A stretch of 64,000 nucleotides of DNA from Larkinella rosea (GCF_003858635.1 NZ_RQJO01000007.1:1-64000), one strand, 5' to 3'. Shown: positions 33,039-42,433, numbered from the stretch's first letter. The notes: generated by a model from the sequence alone, not told the origin. Numbers and translations: made by a program.

Positions 33039-34010
33039 ATGTATTACACCCACCGATTGAGAAGTAACTTACAAGAATGGCGTAACCGGCTATATAAGTC
33101 TAATTATGAGAATTTTGGTAGTAATCTATCGTTTTTTCGTAAAAGACTTGAAGAGACAGCCCTTCTTAAAAGTATTCTGGCAAATGCAGTCACCGAGCAC
33201 CATATTGGTGTCAACGACTTAGATAAAATGATAAAAAGTGGTGTAAAACTTGATGAAGAACCTTATCAAACGACAAATGAGGCTAGGTTAGCTGCTGTAT
33301 TATATCAAAGGCTTAATCACTGGTTCGCCAGCAGTCATCATCATTATAATCTGCTCGGTTACAGTAATTCTTTTGATGAAAAACTAAGACGTTTTTTAGA
33401 AACCGAAATTGAACCGATTATTAAATACCTACAGGACAGCTTAGAGGAGGTTAATTTTACATTGTATCTGTTAGAGAAGTATAAAGCTCGAACAGAGTGG
33501 TTCACTCGCCAGAACCTAGTAACGAAATACCAAACAGCAACGAAGAGTTACGAGGAAATTTTTGAAGACGATTTGCGTTTGTTTTTATTCGATCAGGGAG
33601 TTGACTATCCTTTTTCAACCCCTAAATCATCATCAGGTCGAGCCGATATTATTGGCAATTTGGATACTAACGATCCATTAGTACTTGAGATTAAAGTATA
33701 TGATACTGCTAAGGCATATCGTAAAAACCGCGTTATTGATGGTTTTGGACAGATAGTTAAGTACGCAAATGATTATAATAAGGATGTCGGATATCTAGTC
33801 GTGTTCAATCTAGATAATATTGAGATTAAAATTGTAAATGCCGAGCCTAATGCAAATGAAGCATTTCCAAATAGAGTAATGTTTAATGACAAAACCTATT
33901 TTATCTTATTTATCAACCTCAACTCTGACCGAACAGCTAGTAAACAGGGCAAAATAAAAGTTGAAGAAATTAGGGAAGAAGAGCTTTTTGAACAAGTAAA
34001 AGCTGAATAA
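33039..34010 (+). CDS. PD-(D/E)XK superfamily nuclease
   Basis: A 323-residue protein. The N-terminal 165 residues are helical with no known domain. The C-terminal domain shows the restriction-endonuclease core: motif I Glu in SYEEIFEDDLRLFL (about 170-184), Asp203 in SGRADIIG, the ExK Glu217/Lys219 in PLVLEIKVYD, and a following helix with FGQIVKYANDY. These are the catalytic residues of a metal-dependent DNA nuclease. No ATPase, methylase or specificity domain is fused. Coupled with the zinc-ribbon protein and next to the Lamassu-like pair, so an anti-phage role is likely but unproven. Confidence 0.72.
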   Translation: MYYTHRLRSNLQEWRNRLYKSNYENFGSNLSFFRKRLEETALLKSILANAVTEHHIGVNDLDKMIKSGVKLDEEPYQTTNEARLAAVLYQRLNHWFASSHHHYNLLGYSNSFDEKLRRFLETEIEPIIKYLQDSLEEVNFTLYLLEKYKARTEWFTRQNLVTKYQTATKSYEEIFEDDLRLFLFDQGVDYPFSTPKSSSGRADIIGNLDTNDPLVLEIKVYDTAKAYRKNRVIDGFGQIVKYANDYNKDVGYLVVFNLDNIEIKIVNAEPNANEAFPNRVMFNDKTYFILFINLNSDRTASKQGKIKVEEIREEELFEQVKAE

Positions 34011-34029
34011 TGAGATATAAATTACCTAA

Positions 34030-35382
34030 ATGAAAATTCGCTACATTGGTTTTTTCGTGTTGGTCCTCAGCTATTTCCATGCTTTCCCTCAACTAACGAA
34101 AAAGTCTGGTACACCCGCTAGTAATCAGTCTGCTAAGGAAATCTTACCCCAATTCGTCAACGCCTCCGATTCGACTTTTACCTGGAATTTGACACTGCGG
34201 GTCAATTCTCCTCAGGGCACCTTCATTGCACTTTCCCTGCAATCTCAAACCTGGCGGACCATCCCCTGGAAACATCAGTTATACATCTTCTTTCCTGCTT
34301 CGACTTCTTCCCAAACAGGATTTCTCACCTTACAGATGGACTTCGATGCCAATCAGGCTCAAGCCGGCCTTCAACAACTTGCCCAAGCTACCGGTGTTCC
34401 CTGTGCTATCCTATGCGATATTCCGAATCAACCCTTATTTGATGGTAAAGAGGAGGAAGAACTGCTCAATTATACGTTTGAACAGTTCCTTTCGACTAAA
34501 GATACGACCTGGCCATTGCTGTTACCTATGGTAAAAGCAACAGTTCGGGCTATGGATGTGTTGCAGACAGCCAGCCAACAACATCACCTGCCATTGCTCA
34601 ATCGGTTTATTGTGGCCGGCCATTCCAAACGCGGGCATACCGCCTGGCTAACAGCCGCTGTTGACCAACGTGTAGCCGGTCTCATTGCTCAGGGGTTCAA
34701 TACCTTGAACTCAGCGGCCCAAATTCCGCATTATTTTGCCACCTATGGGGCGTTGGATCAATCAGCTTTGGCAGCTAAACGCGTCATAGAACAAATCATA
34801 ACTCCGGCTGGTCAACAGCTCTTGCAGATCGTCGATGCTTACAATTATCGTCAGCAATTAACAATGCCTAAGCTGGTCATTGTCGGAACGAATGATGACT
34901 ATACGCCCGTAGACGCGCTGAATCTTTATTGGCCCGGTTTATCAGGTAGTAAGTCGGTGCTATCTTTATCCAACACAGGGCATGTCGGAGCCAATCACGA
35001 TGCCCGGCTTTATCCGTCGGCGCATGCCTTCATTGAGCGTGTTGCCCATGGAAAGCCCATGCCGATCGTAGAAAGCAAACTCGATTCAACCCCTCAGGGG
35101 TATCGATTGATTGTTACTACAAAAGACTCCGCAGTATCGGCTCGCGTTTGGATTGCTCATTCGTCAACGCGCGATTTTCGAAACGCCAACTGGGAAATGA
35201 AACCAGTTACACTACTAACTTCCGCCACTGGCCAAAAAGAGATTCCAATCCGGCAACAATATCAATTTGACTTAGAAAAGCCTGCCTCGGGGCATCAGGC
35301 CATCATTGCCGAAGTGGAGTTTGAATATTCTTCTAGGCGGTTTTGGCTGTCAACGATTCCCTATATACCAACTGGAAAGTAG
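34030..35382 (+). CDS. Secreted PhoPQ-activated protein family (PqaA-like α/β-hydrolase)
   Basis: A 450-residue protein with signal peptide (FFVLVLSYFHAFPQ). The catalytic core has the nucleophile Ser199 in VAGHSKRGHTAWL (family GASKRGWT), an acid in VIVGTNDDYTPVDA and His in SNTGHVG. The C-terminal β domain (about 340-450) is typical of PF10142. In Salmonella and Dictyostelium relatives the substrate is unclear; a hydrolase role is inferred from the triad. It starts 19 bases after the nuclease gene but is host-like in composition, so the AT-rich island ends here. Confidence 0.8.
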   Translation: MKIRYIGFFVLVLSYFHAFPQLTKKSGTPASNQSAKEILPQFVNASDSTFTWNLTLRVNSPQGTFIALSLQSQTWRTIPWKHQLYIFFPASTSSQTGFLTLQMDFDANQAQAGLQQLAQATGVPCAILCDIPNQPLFDGKEEEELLNYTFEQFLSTKDTTWPLLLPMVKATVRAMDVLQTASQQHHLPLLNRFIVAGHSKRGHTAWLTAAVDQRVAGLIAQGFNTLNSAAQIPHYFATYGALDQSALAAKRVIEQIITPAGQQLLQIVDAYNYRQQLTMPKLVIVGTNDDYTPVDALNLYWPGLSGSKSVLSLSNTGHVGANHDARLYPSAHAFIERVAHGKPMPIVESKLDSTPQGYRLIVTTKDSAVSARVWIAHSSTRDFRNANWEMKPVTLLTSATGQKEIPIRQQYQFDLEKPASGHQAIIAEVEFEYSSRRFWLSTIPYIPTGK

Positions 35383-35931
35383 TTTAACCTTCCGATTCAT
35401 AACAAACATCGGGGCCGGGTAAGCGGAATCAGACAAATCAATAGAGGAATGCTTGCATAAAACGGTCCAGAGCGGACTTATCGCCCCCTTGCTATCGGCC
35501 GAAAAACAGTACTGCCCCCGGTTCCAGGCGTAAAAAGCAATGGTTTTTCCAATTAGCCGAATATACCCAAGGTCAGTGCTCACCCGCGATTGCTGCGGCT
35601 GACTGAGCTTTTCCTTTTGCACTTCAGCCCGTATCGTACGGCGGATTTCGTCGACGTCTTCCCGGTTTTCTGCCAGACTGAATAGCATAAAAATTTCCTG
35701 TTCCCCTGATTTGTACAACGCTTCTCCATCGAGGCCGGGTTGGGGCTCTTTGAAACTGATACGAGCGAAATCCGCGACTTTTGCCGGTAGGAGGTGTGTA
35801 AATCGGGTGCTTTTAGGTATTGGCTTTTTCTGATCCAGGTAGGAAGGGTGGTCGGGAACCTGAGCAATTAGGGTCGGGTTGGCGAAGCTCAAAGCCGCCA
35901 GTGGGAGAATTAAATAACGAAGAATCTGCAT
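35350..35931 (-). CDS. Secreted hypothetical protein
   Basis: A 193-residue protein with a signal peptide (ILRYLILPLAALSFANPTLIAQ). The mature part contains ARISFKEPQPGLDGEALY, an acidic helix (ENREDVDEIRRTIRAEVQKE) and paired Cys (QYCFSAD, LCKHSS). No domain recognised. Tail-to-tail overlap of 33 bases with the PqaA-like gene. Confidence 0.55.
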   Translation of the reverse strand: MQILRYLILPLAALSFANPTLIAQVPDHPSYLDQKKPIPKSTRFTHLLPAKVADFARISFKEPQPGLDGEALYKSGEQEIFMLFSLAENREDVDEIRRTIRAEVQKEKLSQPQQSRVSTDLGYIRLIGKTIAFYAWNRGQYCFSADSKGAISPLWTVLCKHSSIDLSDSAYPAPMFVMNRKVKLLSSWYIGNR

Positions 35932-36483
35932 GGTCTTTCGGCCAAAAATACGGGAATCGACGAGCAGACCCGAGCGCTAATCAATACATGGTTAGAATCA
36001 GTCAATACCAGGACGTTGTGAGCAACTATTTATAATTTATAAACTTTGCCTATCCTACAGCCCGATGATCTAAAGTGTAATCTGATTTTACCTTATATAG
36101 TAGTCACATCTCAAGTTAGCGATAAAGTAGATATTTTTCCTTCAGTTTCTTGAAAGTGGTCAAGCTCGGCTCCCAGCTGGCCCGGATTTCTTTCTCCAGT
36201 TGTCCTTGCATGATCTGTTTCCAAAAAAAAAATCTTGTTTAATTTATAAAAAGGGCAACCTTGGCAGAAAAAACTACTCTAAAAATTTGGGAGATTCCAA
36301 GGTCTGGGAACCAGCGGCATGCCCATTTTCACCAGTTACCAACGGGTTTCCGCCAATTGCAAGGTATCATTTCAGCTTACGATCAGATCCTGCCAATTTT
36401 GCATCGGCAATACAAAAAAATGCCAAAGCGGGATGCCTAGCACTCCCAACAACTTATTCTCACATCATTTAAACTAGTATCGT
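35932..36483. other. Non-coding stretch before the RiPP-like gene
   Basis: About 550 bases. The only longer open frame (36200-36472) has no recognisable domain and an unnatural composition, so I do not call it. No hairpin of note or repeat. The promoter of the small gene at 36484 must lie here but no convincing TAnnTTTG box was identified. Confidence 0.4.
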
Positions 36484-36621
36484 ATGAAAAAGCAAAAAAT
36501 CACACCCAAATTCGACAAATGTGTTTCAATTTCTAAAGACAAAGCACAGCAAATTATGGGGGGAGCGACGCCCTTCAAGGCTAAAAAGCCGGTAATGTTC
36601 CATTGCCATCTTGAACCCTAG
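36484..36621 (+). CDS. RiPP-precursor-like peptide with GG leader
   Basis: A 45-residue ORF, too short for usual gene finding. It starts MKKQKITPKFDKCVSISKD and has AQQIMGGATPF, the leader layout of Bacteroidota natural-product precursors (leader with a double-glycine cleavage site). The core after GG would be ATPFKAKKPVMFHCHLEP, with one Cys. A rho-independent terminator follows at 36667-36694, supporting a discrete transcript. No LanB/LanC, radical SAM, YcaO or C39-peptidase ABC transporter gene lies in the window, so processing would need genes elsewhere. Confidence 0.5.
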   Translation: MKKQKITPKFDKCVSISKDKAQQIMGGATPFKAKKPVMFHCHLEP

Positions 36622-36666
36622 TAATCACTTGATAGCCCGCCACGCGCCTAGGAATAAAAGCCAAAA

Positions 36667-36694
36667 GCAGCCAATCTAGATCCGGATTGGCTGC
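36667..36694. terminator. Hairpin terminator after the RiPP-like gene
   Basis: A perfect 10-bp stem, GCAGCCAATC (36667-36676) and GATTGGCTGC (36685-36694), with an 8-base loop, 46 bases beyond the stop codon of the mini-gene. A T-rich stretch follows a little later. Confidence 0.6.
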
Positions 36695-36997
36695 TCAATC
36701 GTTCGATTTTATGTTTTATTGGTCATAGACATCATAAATCATGGATCCTCAAAGAATCGGCAAATGCTTTTGGCGAAATGATCACAAGTTTCATTATGTG
36801 GATTCATTTGTAAAACTTTCACTGATTAATCCAAGTCAACATCTAAGTTGAGTCTCCGGATGGCGACCAAAGGTGGCATTCCTAAACTTTGGTTGCGCAT
36901 TACCGACTAGGATTAAAAGACTTACAGGCTGCATACCTCAATTGGATCAGCAGATGATGAAAGAATCAATTTAATTTTTAATTATAACAACGTACTC
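36695..36997. other. Intergenic region, nothing recognised
   Basis: About 300 bases without a protein-like frame, repeat or hairpin. The promoter for the lipoprotein gene at 36998 is expected here but was not identified with confidence. Confidence 0.35.
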
Positions 36998-37441
36998 ATG
37001 AACATTAAAATACCTTTTTCGACTTTCCGCGCTGTTTGGCTCATACTATTCGTGGCCTATTCGTTTACAGCTTGTAAAAATGATACCGATCCGGCTCCGG
37101 CTCCTGATCTGGCCACTCAAACCGCTGGTTTGTATACGTATTCCGAATTAGCCTATAGCACCAAAACGGTGTCTGCCGACCATACCAATCTGAAAGGAAC
37201 GATTACCATAACTCGTCAAACGGAAACAACGGTTAGCCTCGATGTCAAAATCCGGGTAAAAAGTGATGGCTCAGACTTTATGGTTGTCACGGTCGATGAT
37301 GTGGAACTGATGGAAACTAGTAGCGGCACCTTTGCCTTACACTATGACGGTGAACATGTAGGGATGGTAAAAGGCAACACTGTAAAAATTGAAGGTATTG
37401 ATGAAGAGCAGGTAAAATTTACAATTACGGCTATCAAGTAA
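36998..37441 (+). CDS. Small lipoprotein, β-sandwich type
   Basis: A 147-residue lipoprotein with lipobox SFTAC at about residue 26. The mature part is short repeated strands (GTITITRQTETTVSLDVKI, GMVKGNTVKIEG) ending VKFTITAIK. Its pattern GLYTYSEL-x-SGT/KGT-x-VDDVEL-x-E parallels the lipoprotein at 51446-51898 (TYTLTSFRY, SGTVKLS, IDQVEVRKTSEAYGLYVDG), so the two are paralogues. Probably on the periplasmic face of the outer membrane or the cell surface. Function unknown. Confidence 0.65.
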   Translation: MNIKIPFSTFRAVWLILFVAYSFTACKNDTDPAPAPDLATQTAGLYTYSELAYSTKTVSADHTNLKGTITITRQTETTVSLDVKIRVKSDGSDFMVVTVDDVELMETSSGTFALHYDGEHVGMVKGNTVKIEGIDEEQVKFTITAIK

Positions 37442-37770
37442 CTTTTAACTCTTTTGTTCATAACCGGTTTGGATTCTCCACTCAGCTGTTTTATGGTAAC
37501 GTAATTTGAAGGTTTAGCTTGTGCGGACACTTACCGAACGATCACATGCTAACAACAATCAAGTTCCTGGTTAGGCCTAAATCCTTAGATGCAGGGTAAT
37601 CGAAATATGGGATATAAATCTATTTTTTATTCATTACAGCAATAGTGTGGATGTCTATCGATCTCATTTTCAGAACTGAATGTCGTGACACTTGAATTTT
37701 GAAACATTGGTAAACAAAAAGGTGTGTTGGGTTTTAGGAAATAGAGTGATATGCCAATTTGCGCTGTTTT
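37442..37770. other. Intergenic region, no gene seen
   Basis: About 330 bases, AT-rich towards the right. A minus-strand short frame overlaps the lipoprotein gene end and is a shadow. Nothing else recognised before the inverted repeat at 37771. Confidence 0.35.
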
Positions 37771-37824
37771 CTAATTAATGTCTTGAGCCAGCCAAGCTTT
37801 AAGTTAGCTCAAGACATTAATTAG
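37771..37824. terminator. Long perfect inverted repeat, probable terminator
   Basis: An 18-bp perfect inverted repeat, CTAATTAATGTCTTGAGC (37771-37788) and its complement (37807-37824), with an 18-base spacer. It lies 10 bases beyond the stop codon of the minus-strand lipoprotein gene. The stem is longer than a usual terminator and ends in T-rich sequence on either strand. Confidence 0.6.
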
Positions 37825-37833
37825 AAGATTCAG

Positions 37834-39156
37834 TTATTGATTTATCCTGATTCGGAATTTACCCTCAATAGATTTGTTACGCAACTGTGCCCCTGGGCAG
37901 TAACCGCCCAAATTGTAAAACGTTCCGGTTAGTCGACCCCGGATGTATTCCGCCCCGTTAACCTCTTCGACCTGAAGAATGGTCACCTCTCCGTTTGAGA
38001 CCCAAGGTACTAGTGCTTTGCAATCATACTGGGCCGACACCCAACCATCGAAACCGCCATAGCTATGGGAGAATTCTGCCCAGGCACCCGTCGTGGCTTT
38101 CTTGCCGTAGGCATACTTCCCATGAGGTTTAATCAGGCTTACATCATTTAACAATATGTTTAGTGACTGCGAGGGCGATTCGTTCCAACCAGCGATATGG
38201 ATAACATTGTTAGTGCGCATGTAGGAAAGGGTGCCCCAGTTAAAGGGCTCTCCGCCAAAGGTGCCGGTAAAGTAATCTTTGCCGATCAGGATGCGCTTCA
38301 ATAAATACAGTTTTTTTGTACTGTTTTTGAAGGTAACTTCCGCCACCACTGTTATGGGATCGCTGGGGGGATAAGTGCGAGGTGCCGTATAGGCTGCCTT
38401 GTAGAGATCAATACCCTGACCTAGTTCCGTACCAGTGGATCGAATCGTCCCGTTTGCATCTCCACCCACTACTGACCATTTGACCACATCAATGATGAGT
38501 GATTCATTATTTCCGTTACCCTGACCGGGAGTTTCAGGCAACGGGACTACCGTAACGGGGTTCGACACTTCCAGATTCGTCGAGGCCCCCAATTCCACAT
38601 AGGAGTCTTTTACCGGACCACCTTCCAGGTCAATCCATTTCAGCCGGGCCATTTCGAATGGGGACCAGTCGCTGAAGTGCGCCATGGATACCGTAATCTG
38701 CCGGGCCACAGTGTCGACGCTAACACCCGAGACCCCTGACCAACTCTTATCGCTACCTTGGAATGCCACCCCAAACACATCCGGATCGTTAACTGATATG
38801 TCGGCTTTCTCATATTGGAAGCTTAGTGTTGCCCGTTTGGCAAATTGCGTGCCATCGGGCGAAAAACGATAGGCCAAGCCCACCCCGTTTGGGGCGTGGT
38901 TCGTAATCGGCTGGATGGTAATGGAGGTAGCCTTGCTAAGTGCTCCGGCGGGTAGCGTTAGCTTTACTTTGCCATCGACTGAAGCAAGCGTACCGCCTTC
39001 CGGCCCAATGGTTTTACTGATAGACTGGCCCTGTGGCTGCCCAACTTCGGTCGGGCGGCCTGTTGGAGTAGGGTCAATTTCGTTCTGACCTTGTTTACAG
39101 CCGACAAGGCCACTCATTAGAGCCCAACCAACCAGTAGGTAGTAACTTGGTTTCAT
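37834..39156 (-). CDS. Lipoprotein with ZU5-like domain
   Basis: Start at Met 39156 (frame open to 39210) gives a 440-residue protein with lipobox SGLVGC. Residues about 50-165 match the ZU5-like pattern often found in Bacteroidota lipoproteins: GPEGGTLASVDGKVKLTLPAGAL, ATSITIQPIT, and GLAYRFSPDGTQFAKRATLSFQY. The C-terminal part (about 300-440) has a different β domain ending GKFRIRIN. Probably a cell-envelope binding or adhesion protein. Stands alone, with the inverted repeat as terminator. Confidence 0.72.
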   Translation of the reverse strand: MKPSYYLLVGWALMSGLVGCKQGQNEIDPTPTGRPTEVGQPQGQSISKTIGPEGGTLASVDGKVKLTLPAGALSKATSITIQPITNHAPNGVGLAYRFSPDGTQFAKRATLSFQYEKADISVNDPDVFGVAFQGSDKSWSGVSGVSVDTVARQITVSMAHFSDWSPFEMARLKWIDLEGGPVKDSYVELGASTNLEVSNPVTVVPLPETPGQGNGNNESLIIDVVKWSVVGGDANGTIRSTGTELGQGIDLYKAAYTAPRTYPPSDPITVVAEVTFKNSTKKLYLLKRILIGKDYFTGTFGGEPFNWGTLSYMRTNNVIHIAGWNESPSQSLNILLNDVSLIKPHGKYAYGKKATTGAWAEFSHSYGGFDGWVSAQYDCKALVPWVSNGEVTILQVEEVNGAEYIRGRLTGTFYNLGGYCPGAQLRNKSIEGKFRIRINQ

Positions 39157-39210
39157 TGTTTTAAAGTTTAGTCGTAGTTGTTTACGGCTCAAAAATGAGG
39201 AGTAGGCCAT

Positions 39211-39384
39211 TTCTACGCTATTATGAGTTCGGTGGAATGTCTAAACTGCATGGTTAAGCGTCATTTACAGGCCATGTGGCAATCATGACTTTTTCAAACG
39301 ATGCTCATCTTAACAGGTCTACTTGAAAATTGACGGGCGAAAAGTTGTTAATTGTTCTTTCCGGGTTCCTTACTACATTACATC
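39211..39384. promoter_or_regulatory. Divergent promoter region
   Basis: This gap separates the ZU5-like lipoprotein gene (leftward) from the DUF4386 pseudogene (rightward), so promoters for both should lie here. No convincing TAnnTTTG box was identified by eye. Confidence 0.3.
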
Positions 39385-40082
39385 ATGAATCCACCGGTCC
39401 AAATTCCTATCCAAAAGGTTGCCTTAATCGCCGGACTTGCCGTGCTAGTTATGGTCATTGCGATTCCCTTTGCTGAGTTTGCAGTCTAACAAAAGCTGGT
39501 TATTCTCGGTAAACCTGCCGAAACCGTCCAAAACATCATAGCAAATCAAACCCTTTTCAGGACTGGCATCTTTTGCTATCTGATCACTTTTCTGTGTGAT
39601 ATTGTGGCCGCCTGGGCACTCTATATTTCCTAAAATCCGTGCATGCGCAACTCTCGTTATTGACTGCCTGGATTCGAGTCGTCTATACGGCAGTTAACTT
39701 GACAATACTGTTGAATCTAATTACCGTTCTCAGGTTATTGACGACATCTGACTTCCTTGCTGAAGTTGGTGAGAGTCAATTGTAAACTCAGGTGATATTT
39801 TCGCATAGGGCCTTTCGAAGTGGCTGGTCTTTCACTTTTATCATTTTTGGAATTTACCTGGGGCTGCTGGGGTATCTGGTTTTTCGCTCGGGCTACATTC
39901 CCAAACTGATGGGAGCCTTACTGATCATTGCCGGTTCAGGCTAACTGATCGACAATGTTAGACCTTTTCTATTTCCTGGCTTTACCATCAATTCTACCCT
40001 CATCCCGATTACCGGTTCATTCGAAGTGGTATTTGTGTTTTGGCTTCTAATCAGGGGCACAAGGATTCCGAATCCGATGTAA
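39385..40082 (+). pseudogene. DUF4386 family membrane protein, broken
   Basis: From ATG 39385 the frame reads QKVALIAGLAVLVMVIAIPFAEF and then a stop, continuing past it with QTLFRTGIFCYLITFLCDIVAAWALYIS, another stop and frame change, then LTAWIRVVYTAVNLTILLNL and later FIIFGIYLGLLGYLVFRSGYIPKLMGALLIIAG, another stop, and a final segment ending at the TAA 40080-40082. The order of helices is that of DUF4386 multi-pass membrane proteins. At least three stops and a frameshift show it is dead. Confidence 0.85.
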
Positions 40083-40273
40083 TTTTATAATAAAGACGCT
40101 GCTGTGACCGTCTTAAAATAATACCTCTAATCATCCCAATATTAGGTCTCTGACGAGCTCGATACCTAGCCGAAATATCCGAAAATTGAGCCAAAGTTTA
40201 GCCGGAAGTGCATGATTATCAGTTAAAAAACAATAAATTTAGTACCGCCATTGACCAGTAAACAACAGCAAGA

Positions 40274-40762
40274 ATGGACCCTCAGGAAAACAAATCACCC
40301 AGACTATCTAATGCCATCTTGATTGGTCAACTTCAACCCGAGCACATTGCCGAAATCCCATTTGTCAGCAAGGAGATTGTGCCCGCATTCATCGAAAACG
40401 GGTTTGGTGTCATTGAATATTCGTACCCATATTTCTTAGGCAGTAAAAATCAAGTGAAAATTACCCACAAGCATATTGTTTATGAAGCAATCGACGATTC
40501 GATGAAGCCCAGCATTAAACAAGGCGATAAAATATTAGGCTACTTTATCGGAAAGGAGGAACTGGAATCCATCAACGAGGGAATGTATATTCTGATTTTC
40601 AATGATCAACTGATGATGCGCCGGATCCGGGAGAATACACTTAGCACAAATGGAACACGGCTTCTATACACCGACAATGATCAGCTAGCTCCGAAGGTCG
40701 CTTTTCTGGGTGATATTTCAGAAGTCTGGAACGCGATAGGAAGTAATGTGTCAGTACCTTAA
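40274..40762 (+). CDS. S24-like protein without HTH domain
   Basis: A 162-residue protein. The last 90 residues follow the LexA/CI S24 layout: YEAIDDSMKPSIKQGDKILG (DSM with a candidate Ser), GMYILIFNDQLMMRRIREN and LLYTDNDQLAPKVAFLGDISEVW. The usual general-base Lys (in V-x-x-K-R) is Arg-Arg here, so autoproteolysis is doubtful. The N-terminal 60 residues contain no helix-turn-helix. Such proteins are common in Cytophagales; the role is unknown. Possible modulators of phage-type repressors. Confidence 0.6.
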   Translation: MDPQENKSPRLSNAILIGQLQPEHIAEIPFVSKEIVPAFIENGFGVIEYSYPYFLGSKNQVKITHKHIVYEAIDDSMKPSIKQGDKILGYFIGKEELESINEGMYILIFNDQLMMRRIRENTLSTNGTRLLYTDNDQLAPKVAFLGDISEVWNAIGSNVSVP

Positions 40763-40871
40763 CCTAAATCGTGCTTTTCTCAATTAATCAACGATTACCA
40801 ATTCAATCGACGTACAAGATAGAATCAAGCCGCTCTATAATTGATTTGATTGCATGCAGCTACTTCTAATG

Positions 40872-41489
40872 TTATCTGCTTTTATTTAATCCCCTAAAAT
40901 TATATATCAAACCTACCTGCCAGTTATAATTAATAAATTTAAACCGGGTCCCGGTTATCGGTAGGGGTCCTGTTTCATTATGAGCCGTTAAGGCTCGGGA
41001 AGAACCAACGTTAATTTCCATTCGCTTAAACCGATAACTCAAGCGCCCCGAAACACACCACTCCAGTGGAATTGAATTTGGCCAGGCCGACCGTCTGGCC
41101 AGCAATGAATTCAATTCTGGTCCGACATAGAAACTTAGATGATTCGTGGGCTTAACACCAATGGTCGGCGTTAGGCCCAAATAATTATAGGTATTGATTG
41201 ATTTCGCTATTCGTATTCCCTTTCGCTGATAATTAATTTCGAAACGTATTTCCAACATTGCATTCAATGGCCGGCTGTAAGCGGTGCCTACATAATAACT
41301 AGGCAGTGGCCGAATCTCGGTCAAGTAAACGGCCGCCTGAATAGGTTCTCGTTTCAGTGTAGCATTGGAATGTAAATAGCCCGCCCGAATGAGCCAGTAA
41401 GGCTTCGACGATTGGGCCAGTAAGGGCACCATTTTAAACAGATAAAAAAAACATAAAATCCAGTAGGTTCTATTAATTTTTTTCTTCAT
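40872..41489 (-). CDS. Outer-membrane β-barrel-like protein
   Basis: Start at Met 41489 (frame open to 41537): 205 residues with a signal peptide (ILCFFYLFKMVPLLAQ). Alternating aromatic strands (YYVGTAYSRPLNAMLEIRFEINYQRKG, LSFYVGPELNSLL, WQVGLIYNFRG) fit a small 8-strand barrel. Divergent from a second barrel-type gene at 41540, only 50 bases away, so they share a promoter region. Confidence 0.6.
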   Translation of the reverse strand: MKKKINRTYWILCFFYLFKMVPLLAQSSKPYWLIRAGYLHSNATLKREPIQAAVYLTEIRPLPSYYVGTAYSRPLNAMLEIRFEINYQRKGIRIAKSINTYNYLGLTPTIGVKPTNHLSFYVGPELNSLLARRSAWPNSIPLEWCVSGRLSYRFKRMEINVGSSRALTAHNETGPLPITGTRFKFINYNWQVGLIYNFRGLNKSR

Positions 41490-41539
41490 AGTTATATTAA
41501 CATATAATCGAATGCTGGCAGTATAAATACTAACCAACC

Positions 41540-42292
41540 ATGTTCAGGTTCATTTTTGCTTACTGCCTAGTTAGTGTGGGTGGATTCGTACAAATGACGT
41601 TTGCGCAACCCGCCTACTACCAAACGAACCAGACGCTGACCGATTCTAGTACATTTCAATCTCTTCCGACTCCTTTACCTAAGGCCAATACCTTCTTAAA
41701 GATAGGGTCGACTCTCCCTTTACTTAGGCAGAGCAGTTTTACAGGCTATTATGCCATGCTTGGCCTCGAAGCTGTTGTCGAACAAAAAATAGTCGGTGGG
41801 CTAACCGTCGTCGGTGGGTTGGAAACGAATTTCGGTCTAACATTGGACGGACGAGGTGCCAAGTATTTTAGTTTAGAAGTACCAATTGCCTTGCGTTATT
41901 ATTTCTCACTAACCCACCGTGAAAAACAGCGTCCTGATCGGCATAGCTTTTTTAGCCCGTATGTAGCTATTCAGACCTACAATGTTCTCTACTCCAACCT
42001 AATCTATTCACCCGAAGGAAGCCTATCGGATTTGCAGCGGTACAAAAGAAAAAAACTTGAGAGTACAATCACTAACAGTGGTAGTGTTGGAGATCAGTTT
42101 ATATGGCTGGACTATGCGGTTGTACAACTCGGGACTCAACACCGGATTCTCAATAAGTATTACCTGGATATCAATGTATTAATTCCTGTTGGTGCATTAG
42201 CCTATAGTAAGGGTGATTGGACATTAGCCATGCCTCCATTGATAAATGTAAAGTTTGGCGTGGGTTATTGGCGCAAATACGCTATGCCCTAG
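41540..42292 (+). CDS. Outer-membrane β-barrel-like protein
   Basis: A 250-residue protein with signal peptide (FIFAYCLVSVGGFVQMTFAQ). Strand-like segments include FTGYYAMLGLEAVVEQKIVG, GLTVVGGLETNFGL, VPIALRYYFSL and a C-terminal VKFGVGYWRKY. A charged loop (YKRKKLESTITNSG) interrupts. No named family. Divergent partner of the preceding barrel gene. Confidence 0.6.
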   Translation: MFRFIFAYCLVSVGGFVQMTFAQPAYYQTNQTLTDSSTFQSLPTPLPKANTFLKIGSTLPLLRQSSFTGYYAMLGLEAVVEQKIVGGLTVVGGLETNFGLTLDGRGAKYFSLEVPIALRYYFSLTHREKQRPDRHSFFSPYVAIQTYNVLYSNLIYSPEGSLSDLQRYKRKKLESTITNSGSVGDQFIWLDYAVVQLGTQHRILNKYYLDINVLIPVGALAYSKGDWTLAMPPLINVKFGVGYWRKYAMP

Positions 42293-42433
42293 TTAAAATA
42301 ACAAGAAACCTTAGTAATTCATTTTAGATATTTTCATTTCTCTAAGTGACTCACTTTCCCAAAAATGACATAACAAGATAGTATTCTCTTTTCCTTTTAT
42401 CCTATTTTATTTATTACTTAAACTCTTACTGTT

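Noticed and set aside
36200-36472. A 90-residue ORF before the RiPP-like gene
   Set aside because: Low-quality composition with no domain and no promoter or terminator support.
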